Positions 8,161 to 16,310 of a stretch of DNA of 51,299 bases are shown one piece after another. The notes under the pieces are model-generated. The model ran no database searches. It had not been told where the DNA came from and worked only from the letters and a program-made list of their open reading frames with translations. Both the position numbers and the translations under genes were made by a program. How positions within the stretch are numbered: the stretch's first letter is position 1; each line of letters starts with the position of its first letter. The DNA comes from Phycisphaerales bacterium (GTDB lineage: Bacteria; Planctomycetota; Phycisphaerae; Phycisphaerales; SM1A02): positions 1 to 51,299 of the forward strand of contig JAPKCC010000009.1 of NCBI GenBank assembly GCA_028823105.1. The letters are read 5' to 3'.

Positions 8161-10416
8161 TCAGTTCGACTTCCCGGCATCCCGCCGTCGCCGCTCACGA
8201 GAGAGTGAATTCTTCAATCGAACCGCGTTGCCGATGACGGAGATATCGCTGCAGGCCATCGCCCCGGCGGCGATCAATGGCCCCGAGGTTCCCAGCAAAC
8301 CGAATGCGGCGGCCGGAATCGCGACGCTGTTGTACACGAAGGCCAGGAAGAGGTTCTGTCGGATCGTGGTCAAGGTCCTCCGGGCCAGATGGATCGCATC
8401 TGGTACGGCTTCCACGCGATCGGGAGGAACCACCACGTTGGCGGCTTCGATGGCGGTACCCGTGCCGCCAGCCATGGCGATGCCCAGGTCGGCTCGGGCC
8501 AGCGCGGCGGCATCGTTGATTCCGTCTCCCACCATCGCGGTGTTCGGCCCGGCCGCCTCGATGGCCTTCAACTTCGACTCGGGAGTCGCCTCGGAGGTGA
8601 TCTCGTGCGGTTGAAGGCCTAGTTTCTCGGCGATTCGCTCGGCGGAAGCTTGACGATCCCCGGTCAGCATCCCGACTTCAAGGCCCATGGAGCGAAGCCT
8701 CGCAATGGCTCGCGCGGCGTCCGGACGGGGCTCGTCATCGATCAGGAGCCTGGCCACGAGTTCACCGTCGATCTCGATCCGGCAACTGGCATCGGGATCA
8801 CGACCGACTCGGACCGCTCGCCCCTCGACAGTCGCCGTGACGCCCTCCCCGGGAATCGCGGCGAATTCCGTGGCCCGGGGCGGAATGATGCCACGTTGTT
8901 CCGCCGCCATCGCGATCGCCCTCCCGATGGGATGTTCGCTTCCCGCCTCCGCCGCGGCAACGGTGCGAAGAACAGATGCCTCGTCGAACGCGTCGTTCAC
9001 GATTTCGATCGCGACCACTCTGGGCCGTCCGAGGGTGAGCGTCCCGGTCTTGTCGAAAATCACCCGCGACAACCGTCCCGAAGCCTCGAGACTGGCGGCA
9101 TCCTTGACCAGAATGCCACGACGGCTTGCTTCGCCGGCCCCGACCATCACCGCCATCGGGGTCGCCAGGCCGAGGGCGCAAGGGCACGAGATGATCAGGA
9201 CGGTGACTGTGCTCACCACGCCGGTACTCCAGTCACCCATCAGCAGGCCCCAGCAGAGCAGCGTGGCCACCGCGATCGAGAGCACGGCAGGAACGAAGAT
9301 CGAGGAGACCCGATCGGCGAGGCGCTGGATCGGCGCTTGACTGGATTGCGCCTGCTGTACCAGTTCGGCGATTCGAACCACCGTGGTGTTGCGGCCGTCA
9401 ACGATGGCTTCGAGAACGAGCCGGCCGGTGCCGTTCAACGTCCCTGCCACCACTGGATCGCCGGGCGACCGATCCACGGGAATCGGTTCGCCGGTCACCA
9501 GTGACTCATCGAGTTCACTTCGACCTTCGACAATGAACGCATCGACGGGGATCCGGCCTCCCGGTCGTACCTGCAGACGGTCGCCGACTTCGAGATCCCG
9601 ACTCCGAACTTCGGTGATCAGGTCATTCGAGTCGAGCCGTTCGGCGACATCGGGTTGGAGCTCGAGCAATTCCCGCACCGCGGTACCCGCGTGAGCTGAC
9701 GCCTTGGCCTCGAGGAAGTGACCGAGGCTGATGATGCCGAGGAGGGCGGCGGATTCTGCGAAGTACAGTGGCAGCGGCATCCAGGCTTCGGGGTTGACCA
9801 GCACCCGCTGGGCGACGAAGACCACCAAGCTCCATACGAACGCGGTGGTCGCACCGATCGCGATCAGTGTGTCCATGTTCGTGCCGCCTCGTCTGGCCGC
9901 GGTCCAGGCGGAGGCATAAAAACCACCACCCGCGAATCCCAGAACGATCGAGGCTCCGAGAAGCATGACCCACGGCACCCAGGATTCACCGTGGGCACCA
10001 AGTGTCCAGTGCATCACTTCCAGAGGAATCCAGATACCCAATCCGATCATCGCCCGGCGTCGCCACATGCCGACGGTCCGCGACTGCGCCAGTTCCATTC
10101 GAGAGCGGGTCTCCGCCAGATCGATTCCCGGTGGCAGATGTTCGCCGTCGAACCCCTGTCGCTTGATCGCGTCGAGAATCGGGAGCGATCCGGCTTCACC
10201 CTGGATCACCGCGAGTCCGGTGGTAAAACTCACCGTCGCCTCCCGAACCTGAGGCAGTTGGAGCAATGCCTTCTGAAGATCGGTGGCACATCCGGTGCAG
10301 TGCATTCCCTCGATTCGATATCGGGAGGGCCCCTCGGCCTCTTGGGCGGGCCCGTTTGCCACGGGTATGGCCGGTTGATGATGGGAATGTGGGGTTGGGT
10401 CGAGTTCGTCAGCCAT
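8161..10416 (-). CDS. copA: Copper-translocating P1B-type ATPase
   Basis: A 751-residue inner-membrane heavy-metal ATPase expected to export Cu(I). In order it has a His-containing N-terminus (PTPHSHH), one HMA domain with GMHCTGC (Cys40 and Cys43), paired membrane helices, the actuator motif TGEPIPVD, the transmembrane metal site SCPCALGLATP near residue 410, the phosphorylation motif DKTGTLT near 453, the nucleotide-domain SEHPIG, and the hinge GDGINDAAALA near 630. Length and single HMA domain fit CopA-like pumps. It stands alone on the minus strand between a tRNA and the secA region. I saw no CsoR or CueR gene and no clear copper operator upstream. Confidence 0.95.
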   Translation of the reverse strand: MADELDPTPHSHHQPAIPVANGPAQEAEGPSRYRIEGMHCTGCATDLQKALLQLPQVREATVSFTTGLAVIQGEAGSLPILDAIKRQGFDGEHLPPGIDLAETRSRMELAQSRTVGMWRRRAMIGLGIWIPLEVMHWTLGAHGESWVPWVMLLGASIVLGFAGGGFYASAWTAARRGGTNMDTLIAIGATTAFVWSLVVFVAQRVLVNPEAWMPLPLYFAESAALLGIISLGHFLEAKASAHAGTAVRELLELQPDVAERLDSNDLITEVRSRDLEVGDRLQVRPGGRIPVDAFIVEGRSELDESLVTGEPIPVDRSPGDPVVAGTLNGTGRLVLEAIVDGRNTTVVRIAELVQQAQSSQAPIQRLADRVSSIFVPAVLSIAVATLLCWGLLMGDWSTGVVSTVTVLIISCPCALGLATPMAVMVGAGEASRRGILVKDAASLEASGRLSRVIFDKTGTLTLGRPRVVAIEIVNDAFDEASVLRTVAAAEAGSEHPIGRAIAMAAEQRGIIPPRATEFAAIPGEGVTATVEGRAVRVGRDPDASCRIEIDGELVARLLIDDEPRPDAARAIARLRSMGLEVGMLTGDRQASAERIAEKLGLQPHEITSEATPESKLKAIEAAGPNTAMVGDGINDAAALARADLGIAMAGGTGTAIEAANVVVPPDRVEAVPDAIHLARRTLTTIRQNLFLAFVYNSVAIPAAAFGLLGTSGPLIAAGAMACSDISVIGNAVRLKNSLSRERRRRDAGKSN

Positions 10417-10534
10417 GTCCGCATGCTAGGGAAAGAAGGCCGCTTCCGACCTCTTGGTTGGGGAATCCAGGGTCCGGGAGCCGATGTAGCGACTACCAAC
10501 CTCAGCGATTGCCGCCAGTTCCGGCGTCATTGCC

Positions 10535-10564
10535 TTGCCTTCGCGCCTGAGTCGCGGATATTCT
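10535..10564 (+). promoter_or_regulatory. Candidate sigma70-type promoter for the small membrane protein
   Basis: TTGCCT (10535-10540) and TATTCT (10559-10564), 18 bases apart, each match four of six consensus positions and lie about 35 bases before the ATG at 10600. This is weak pattern evidence only. Confidence 0.25.
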
Positions 10565-10599
10565 TCACAACCCTCTTTGCATCAGGTCTCCGCCGACTT

Positions 10600-10935
10600 A
10601 TGAACCACCCCGCCTTCGAACGACGAGAATCGACCCCCATTTCCGCGCTGGCCGCGGTGCTGGCGGCGGCGATCGTCCTTTCGGTCGGGGGTGCCACGGG
10701 AAGTCTGGGTGGGTTCGCGCCTGCCGCGGTCGGGGCCGTCTTGATCGGCGGAATCGGGTGTGTCGCTGCGAACGCGGCCAACCCGCTCGCCGACGGGCGA
10801 ACCGCACCACGCATCCGACCGGTGACCAGTGCAGGTTCGAGTGATCACGAAGCGCACCCCGCAGTGTCGATTCTGCGAATGTCCGGTCCGTCGGGACCGG
10901 CCTCGGCGGATCTCCCGCCCCCTACGGTCGCCTGA
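10600..10935 (+). CDS. Possible small membrane protein
   Basis: A 111-codon frame starting at ATG 10600. Residues 13-52 are strongly hydrophobic and Ala/Gly/Val-rich (LAAVLAAAIVLSVGG, then AAVGAVLIGGIGCVAAN), enough for two membrane helices. The C-terminal half is polar and Pro/Ser-rich. There is no clear Shine-Dalgarno sequence and I recognise no family. The same frame continues open upstream, but that part is antisense to copA and is not credible coding. It could be a chance frame in GC-rich DNA. In its favour are a promoter-like sequence 35 bases upstream and the lack of any competing gene. Confidence 0.38.
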   Translation: MNHPAFERRESTPISALAAVLAAAIVLSVGGATGSLGGFAPAAVGAVLIGGIGCVAANAANPLADGRTAPRIRPVTSAGSSDHEAHPAVSILRMSGPSGPASADLPPPTVA

Positions 10936-10971
10936 CGATTCGGCGTCGGACTCGCTCCAAACGCCATCGAA

Positions 10972-11001
10972 TCGACTCGCTTCGACCAGGACCCGTATTT
11001 T
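10972..11001 (+). promoter_or_regulatory. Candidate promoter upstream of secA
   Basis: TCGACT (10972-10977) and TATTTT (10996-11001) are 18 bases apart in a locally AT-richer stretch, which would give a secA leader of roughly 90 bases. The -35 match is poor. It is listed because it is the only AT-rich element ahead of secA. Confidence 0.25.
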
Positions 11002-11099
11002 AGATTCAGATTCACCCACGTCTCGCGGCACACCCGTGAGTTCGTGCTCCGATCCCCCGCCGACCAACGTGGTGGATCGTTTCCCGAAAGGATTCCGCC

Positions 11100-14000
11100 A
11101 TGGGCGTTCCGTTCTTCGGCTGGGCTGCCAAAAGGCTCTTCGGTACTCGTAATCAGCGACAGGTCAGCCGTTACCTCGAGAAGGTCAATAGAGTCAATGC
11201 GTTCGAAGATAAGATGCGGGCGCTCACGGATGTGGAACTTCGAGCCAAGACGGGAGAATTCCGGACGCGGATCGTGGAAGGTGGAGAAGTCGCCTACGAA
11301 CTGATTCCTGAGATCTTCGCGGTCGCCCGTGAGGCGATGGATCGGGCAGTGGGGATTCGAAACATCTTTAATCCCGACGCCGGATTCGACCCCGCGACGC
11401 TCCCTGACGACGCTCGGCGACTCTTCGATGAAGTCAAGGCGGTGATCGACCAGACCGACCCGAGGCCTCCGGAAGGGGATCTGCTCGGCTGCGAGGAAAC
11501 AGTGCCTTCCTGGCAGTTCGTCGACATTCCGACTCCGCTCTACGACGCGGTGCGGGTCCTCTTTCCCGAGAGCAAGCCGCCCTTCCGCGCCCGTCCGTTT
11601 GACGTGCAGTTGATCGGTGGCACCGTCTTGAGCGAAGGTCGGATCGCCGAGATGAAGACGGGCGAAGGCAAGACGATCGTCGCCCCGCTCGCGTGCTATC
11701 TGGCCTGCGTCGAGAACAAGCAGGTCCATGTGGTGACGGTCAACGACTACCTGGTGCAGAGAGACCGTAACTGGACGTTCCCGTTTTTCCACGCCCTTGG
11801 CCTCACGGTCGGCGCCATCCATCCGTTCCACATGCAGTCGGGAGATCTGAAGAAGTCCATGTACGACTGCGACGTCGTCTACGGGACCACCGCCGAATTT
11901 GGCTTCGACTACCTCCGGGACAACATGAAGCTCCGCGCCGAGGATCAGGTGCAGAAGCGTCGGCAGTTCGCGGTGGTCGATGAGGTCGATTCGATTCTGA
12001 TTGACGAGGCGCGGACGCCGCTCATCATCTCCGGTCCCGCCCACTCGGTACGCCCCCGGTACGAGTTAGCCGATGGCCTGGCGAGGCACCTTGTCGAAAG
12101 TCAGAAGGAGTGGGCGGTCGCGGACGAAAAAGTCCAGTCGTGCGAAGTGCGGGTCTCCGGGCTTGAGGGTGATATCCGCAACGCACGCGACAAATCGGCG
12201 CTACCGCGCATGAAATCCGAAATCGAGGAAGCTCGGGCGGAACTGCCGCGACTGGAGGCGACGCGCGACAGATTCGTGCAGTTCTTCGAAGTTGAACTCG
12301 ACAAGAAGCAGGCGTCGTTGACGCATGAGGGGATCACCGAAGCCCAGCGGAAGGCGGGCGTCGGCTCCTTCTACGTCGGCGAGAACATCGACCTCCCCCA
12401 CCTGCTCGAGCAGGCGCTGCGGGCCCACGTGGTCTACATCGGCGATCGCGATTACGTGGTCTCCCCGGATGAGAAGGGCGAGTTGGAAGTGGTGATCGTC
12501 GACCAGAACACCGGCCGAAAGATGGTCGGGCGCCAATGGTCGGACGGGCTGCATCAGGCGGTCGAAGCGAAGGAAGGGGCTCCGATCAAGGACGAGACCC
12601 AGACCATGGCGACCATCACCATCCAGAACTTCTTCAAGATGTACGAGCGTCTTTCGGGCATGACCGGAACCGCGGACACCGAGGCCACAGAGTTCCACGA
12701 GATCTATCGTCTCGACGTGGTATCGATTCCGACCAATGTTCCCGTGGAGCGAAACGATGGGAACGACCTGGTGTATCTCAACGAGCGGGACAAGTGGGAT
12801 GCGATTGTCGAGGAGGTCCGCCGTTCCCACGAGGTCGGAATGCCGGTATTGGTCGGTACGACCAGTGTCGAGCGCAGCGAGATGCTCAGCCGCATGCTCA
12901 CCAAGGCCCATCGAATCCCCCACGAGGTGCTCAACGCGAAGCAGCATGAACGAGAAGCGGACATCATTCTCGGCGCGGGCGGCCTCGGGGCCGTGATGAT
13001 CGCGACCAACATGGCGGGTCGCGGTACCGACATCAAACTCGCGAAGATCACCCGTGCCGAACTCATTGATCATTGGAAGCGTGCGGGCATCTGTCCGAAA
13101 GAAGCGAACATCGAGATGCAGGACGAGCAGGTGATCGATCTCTGCTGGTTGCATCTCGCCCAGCGAAGCCTCGGTGTCTCGAAGAAGGACGCGGAGTCGA
13201 TGGATCCCGCGGATGCTCGTCGACGGCTGATGGTCGCCTGGGCGGTGGAACTCGCGTGGCAGGACGAAGTGAAAGCCGCCGGGATGTCGGTCGAGATGCT
13301 CGAAGAAGTGCTTGATTCGTCGGGAACCTGCCGACTTCACCGGCTCGGCTTCCACGACTCGGTGGAGTCGATGGGCGGTCTCCACATCATCGGAACCGAA
13401 CGTCACGAGAGCCGGCGGATCGACAATCAGCTCCGAGGTCGGGCCGGACGTCAGGGCGACAACGGCAGTAGTCGGTTCTTCCTCAGTCTCGAAGATGACC
13501 TGATGAAGATGTTCGCCGGTAAGAAGACGCTCTACATCCTCTCGAAGCTCGGCATGAAGGACGGGGACGCGATCGAACATCCGATGCTCTCCCGCTCCGT
13601 CGAGAACGCACAGCGAAAGGTCGAGGAGCGGAACTTTACGATTCGGAAGAACATCCTCGAGTACGACGAGCCTATGGAGCATCAGCGTCAGGCCTTCTAC
13701 TCGATTCGGCAGCCGGTCCTCGAGCATAAGGAGATCAAGGCGCGGATCTTCGAGTACGTCGAAGAATCAGCCCACGACGAGGCCGAACGTCTTCTGTCGA
13801 AGAGCTACCGAGCCCGGTGCATCAGCGAGTGGATTCATGAGCACCTCGGATTCATGGTCGACGCCGAGCGGATCCGCAAGAAGGATCGGGAGGATCTTCA
13901 CGCCTTGATCCGCGCCGACTATCTTGAAGAGGGCAGCGAAGTCGTCGCTAACACTTGCAATGAGTATCTGGCCGACGATCTCGACTCATCCGAGTGGGAC

Positions 14001-15260
14001 GTCGAAGGCTTCGCCCGGTGGGCGAAGACGGAATACGACGCGGAAATCGACCCCGAATGGCTTCGGGGCGCAGCGCGTCGTGAGGTCATCCACAAGGTCG
14101 AAGAGGCGCAGAGCCGCAAGATCGAGGCCTTCGACTTGTCGCCGTTGGACACTTATCTGGTGAACGACTACGGCGCCCGCGAACTGGTCAAATGGGCGAA
14201 CAGCAAATTCGATACCGAATTCGAGCCGGAGATCGTGTCCGGATTCTCGACATCGGGGGAAACGGCCGAGCGGCTTCTGGAAGCCGCCCGCGAGGCATAT
14301 CGTCGAAGAGAGATCGAGTACCCAATTGAGTATGCAGTGGACATGACCACCGCGAGCATGCCTTCGGATCCCCGCGGTGCGCTGGGGCAGTTCTGCACTT
14401 GGGCCAAGTCACGATACGAACTCAACTGGTCCGCTTCGGCGCTTCCGTCGACGGATCCGAAGGAGCTCCAACGCCTGCTCATCGAGCAGGCGCACAAGTG
14501 GGATGACGCTCGGATCGCCGAGCGGGCCGGCGAAGCCGTGAAGTCCGCGGGCAACGACGTCGAAGCTCTTGACGAGTGGTTCCAGCGGGAGTGTCTGATC
14601 CAGCTGACCGATGATGAGAAGGCGGATGCGGTTCGCGACGGCCTCGAGGTCTTTGCGAATCGGCGAATCAGCGAATTACTTCGGACCGAGCTCAGTCAGT
14701 TTGAACGCTGGGTCATGCTCCAGATTCTCGATTCGACCTGGAAGGACCATTTGCATTCGATGGACCAGATCAAGGACGCCATCGGATTCCGGGCCTTCAG
14801 CCAGAAGGACCCGCGAATCGAATTCAAACGGGAGTCGGCCCGACTCTTCGACGAGATGAAGGAGCAGGTCCGGGATCGACTCACGGATCTGGTGTTCAAG
14901 GGGCGTCTGCAGGCCCAGCCCCAGAAGCCCGCTGCTCCGGCATCGACGGCCGCCGTCCAGAAGACCGAGGCGGCTCGCCCGTCAGTGTCCGCAGCGGCGG
15001 CGATGATGGCGGAAGCGGCCGAGGAGGCGGATGCCGGGACCGAGGCGCAACGCCGCGACCTCGAGATCGCCGAGCGAGCCGGGGCGTCGCCGTCGGACAC
15101 CGGCGGGTCGAGGGTCAGCACGGCGACCAAGCCCAAGGCGGTCCCGGCCATCGGTCGAAACGAGATGGTCGGCGTGATTAATCCGGAGACTGGCAAACGT
15201 GAACAGATGAAATGGAAGAAAGCCGAGCCACTGGTTAAGAAGGGGTGGAAACTGAGCTGA
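11100..15260 (+). CDS. secA: Preprotein translocase ATPase SecA, greatly enlarged
   Basis: The ATPase motor that drives unfolded preproteins through SecYEG. It has 1386 residues against about 900 in E. coli. The core motifs are intact: Walker A MKTGEGKT (about 185), VVDEVDSILIDEART (about 290), SGMTGTADTEATEF (about 520), MAGRGTDIKL (about 638) and GTERHESRRIDNQLRGR (from about 763). Extra material sits in three places: a charged coiled coil of some 60 residues in the preprotein-binding region (about 331-415), about 75 extra residues in NBD2 (650-757), and a large insert before the C-terminal helices with three repeats near residues 969, 1028 and 1097 (FARWAKTEYD, LVKWANSKFD, FCTWAKSRYE). An Ala/Pro linker ends in KREQMKWKKAEPLVKKGWKLS-type basic residues instead of the usual Cys zinc finger. 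The start follows AAAGGA at good spacing. Confidence 0.95.
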   Translation: MGVPFFGWAAKRLFGTRNQRQVSRYLEKVNRVNAFEDKMRALTDVELRAKTGEFRTRIVEGGEVAYELIPEIFAVAREAMDRAVGIRNIFNPDAGFDPATLPDDARRLFDEVKAVIDQTDPRPPEGDLLGCEETVPSWQFVDIPTPLYDAVRVLFPESKPPFRARPFDVQLIGGTVLSEGRIAEMKTGEGKTIVAPLACYLACVENKQVHVVTVNDYLVQRDRNWTFPFFHALGLTVGAIHPFHMQSGDLKKSMYDCDVVYGTTAEFGFDYLRDNMKLRAEDQVQKRRQFAVVDEVDSILIDEARTPLIISGPAHSVRPRYELADGLARHLVESQKEWAVADEKVQSCEVRVSGLEGDIRNARDKSALPRMKSEIEEARAELPRLEATRDRFVQFFEVELDKKQASLTHEGITEAQRKAGVGSFYVGENIDLPHLLEQALRAHVVYIGDRDYVVSPDEKGELEVVIVDQNTGRKMVGRQWSDGLHQAVEAKEGAPIKDETQTMATITIQNFFKMYERLSGMTGTADTEATEFHEIYRLDVVSIPTNVPVERNDGNDLVYLNERDKWDAIVEEVRRSHEVGMPVLVGTTSVERSEMLSRMLTKAHRIPHEVLNAKQHEREADIILGAGGLGAVMIATNMAGRGTDIKLAKITRAELIDHWKRAGICPKEANIEMQDEQVIDLCWLHLAQRSLGVSKKDAESMDPADARRRLMVAWAVELAWQDEVKAAGMSVEMLEEVLDSSGTCRLHRLGFHDSVESMGGLHIIGTERHESRRIDNQLRGRAGRQGDNGSSRFFLSLEDDLMKMFAGKKTLYILSKLGMKDGDAIEHPMLSRSVENAQRKVEERNFTIRKNILEYDEPMEHQRQAFYSIRQPVLEHKEIKARIFEYVEESAHDEAERLLSKSYRARCISEWIHEHLGFMVDAERIRKKDREDLHALIRADYLEEGSEVVANTCNEYLADDLDSSEWDVEGFARWAKTEYDAEIDPEWLRGAARREVIHKVEEAQSRKIEAFDLSPLDTYLVNDYGARELVKWANSKFDTEFEPEIVSGFSTSGETAERLLEAAREAYRRREIEYPIEYAVDMTTASMPSDPRGALGQFCTWAKSRYELNWSASALPSTDPKELQRLLIEQAHKWDDARIAERAGEAVKSAGNDVEALDEWFQRECLIQLTDDEKADAVRDGLEVFANRRISELLRTELSQFERWVMLQILDSTWKDHLHSMDQIKDAIGFRAFSQKDPRIEFKRESARLFDEMKEQVRDRLTDLVFKGRLQAQPQKPAAPASTAAVQKTEAARPSVSAAAAMMAEAAEEADAGTEAQRRDLEIAERAGASPSDTGGSRVSTATKPKAVPAIGRNEMVGVINPETGKREQMKWKKAEPLVKKGWKLS

Positions 15261-15301
15261 CCTGGATCGGGTGGATGGTCATCTTCCGGAGGCTCGGCGA
15301 C

Positions 15302-15329
15302 TTGAAGACGGAGCGGGAATGGTTACACT
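15302..15329 (+). promoter_or_regulatory. Candidate promoter of tRNA-Lys
   Basis: TTGAAG (15302-15307) and TACACT (15324-15329) are separated by 16 bases. The mature tRNA begins seven bases after the -10 hexamer, so transcription would start at or within a base or two of the tRNA 5' end, leaving little or no 5' leader. Confidence 0.45.
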
Positions 15330-15335
15330 CTCCCC

Positions 15336-15408
<73 letters not shown>

Positions 15409-15490
15409 TTAGAAGCGGGGTTTTCTATCCCTCGAGTCAGGCCCAGACTCCTCGCGAGTGAAATGGCTTGGACAACGTCGAAAAAGAGCG

Positions 15491-15519
15491 CCCCTCGGCA
15501 TCTGCAGGATGCCGAGGGG
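15491..15519 (-). terminator. Rho-independent terminator for the 80-residue gene
   Basis: A perfect 12-bp stem (CCCCTCGGCATC at 15491-15502 with GATGCCGAGGGG at 15508-15519) closes a five-base loop. Read on the minus strand it is followed by CGCTCTTTTT, a typical U tract. It lies 26 bases beyond the stop of the minus-strand gene at 15546. Confidence 0.88.
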
Positions 15520-15545
15520 TGTGTTCATAGGAAGCCATCCGCGGT

Positions 15546-15788
15546 TCAGCGGATCTCCCCCACGTCGTCCTCGCCGTACTCCCAGGCCAGTTCCTCTCGA
15601 AGCCAATCGAGCAGGTCATTTCCGTCGACGGGTTGGCCCGGGTCACATTCGGCTCGGTAACTCGCGGCGGCTTCATAGGCGCGGACGACCAAGGCATCGA
15701 TCTCTTCATCTGTCGCGTGCTGCTCGACGTGAAGCACCAGCGTGGTGTCCGCCCAGCCGAACTCGATCTGAATCTTCCGTCGTTGCAT
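15546..15788 (-). CDS. Small acidic protein of unknown function
   Basis: An 80-residue soluble, acidic protein. It begins with a basic beta-like stretch (MQRRKIQIEF), continues with a strand/helix pattern (TTLVLHVEQHATDEEIDAL) and ends with a Trp-rich acidic tail (LLDWLREELAWEYGEDD). I do not recognise a family. Support for a real gene is the strong terminator directly downstream, coding-like residue use and lack of a competing frame. On its mRNA a GGAGGT sits 12 bases before the ATG inside the palindrome GGAGGTCCTCC, so the ribosome site could fold on itself. It stands alone between tRNA-Lys and a divergent tiny gene. Confidence 0.68.
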   Translation of the reverse strand: MQRRKIQIEFGWADTTLVLHVEQHATDEEIDALVVRAYEAAASYRAECDPGQPVDGNDLLDWLREELAWEYGEDDVGEIR

Positions 15789-15967
15789 CTATTAAGGAGG
15801 ACCTCCGAGCCGTGCACGTATCCGAGTACGTACCCGGCGGTCGATCGTACCGAAACATGTAAAAAAGCCCGCCAAGGGTGTCACGTCGGCTTGATCGGGC
15901 CCTACGGGATGCTGAATCCAAGGAACACCGCGGATGCCATTCCCACCCGATTAAGGAAGACCACACC

Positions 15968-16075
15968 ATGCTCCTCGACGACCTCACCATCGTGCTCTTC
16001 ACCTCCTGCTGCATTGCGATCTGTCTCGGCGGCTTCCAGATACTGGATCGACGTGGGGCATTCCAATCCCATTGA
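15968..16075 (+). CDS. Putative 35-residue membrane micropeptide
   Basis: A short frame beginning at ATG 15968, eight bases after AAGGAAG. It encodes an acidic start (MLLDDL), one hydrophobic helix with a Cys pair (TIVLFTSCCIAICLGGFQIL) and a short basic/polar tail (DRRGAFQSH). A single-helix micropeptide preceded by a good ribosome site in an otherwise empty gap is plausible. Homology is unknown, and a frame this short can arise by chance. Confidence 0.4.
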   Translation: MLLDDLTIVLFTSCCIAICLGGFQILDRRGAFQSH

Positions 16076-16228
16076 AGGGGTTTTTAGGGGGTACCTGAGC
16101 CTCGGAATCAGGTTCAAGGGACATGACAGAGAGACGCCCCATGCATTGTTGGGGCGATCCGGCACGGCGTGGCCATCCGGCCGCGTCGTGCCATTGTCGG
16201 AGAAGGGAAGGTTCCTGACGTTCCTGAC

Positions 16229-16237
16229 TGCTAGAAT
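16229..16237 (+). promoter_or_regulatory. Candidate extended -10 promoter for the FlgI-like gene
   Basis: TGCTAGAAT matches an extended -10 element (TGn plus five of six TATAAT positions) about 75 bases before the ATG at 16311. No good -35 hexamer is seen at 17 bases, which is tolerated for extended -10 promoters. Confidence 0.35.
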
Positions 16238-16310
16238 GCGATCTCGTTGGATACTCGAGAAAACTTGTCTCGAGGCCGAACCGACCTCGCCGTGATCTGG
16301 ATCCGAAACC

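Larger units (their letters stand above)
10417..11099. other. Gap between copA and secA
   Basis: This 683-base stretch holds only one plausible short gene (10600-10935). It has promoter-like hexamers near 10535-10564 and 10972-11001. The remainder shows no RNA gene, terminator or repeat that I can support. Confidence 0.5.

Noticed and set aside
9718-10599. Upstream extension of the small plus-strand frame that ends at 10935
   Set aside because: This part is antisense to copA; only the section from ATG 10600 is outside another gene and has a hydrophobic pattern.
12201-13727. A 508-codon minus-strand frame
   Set aside because: It is antisense to the most conserved part of secA and is explained by codon bias in GC-rich DNA.
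15865-15900. AAGCC/GGCTT and GCCCG/CGGGC pairings next to an A6 tract, read as a minus-strand terminator or attenuator
   Set aside because: The stems are only five pairs with long loops and no upstream minus-strand gene needs a terminator there.
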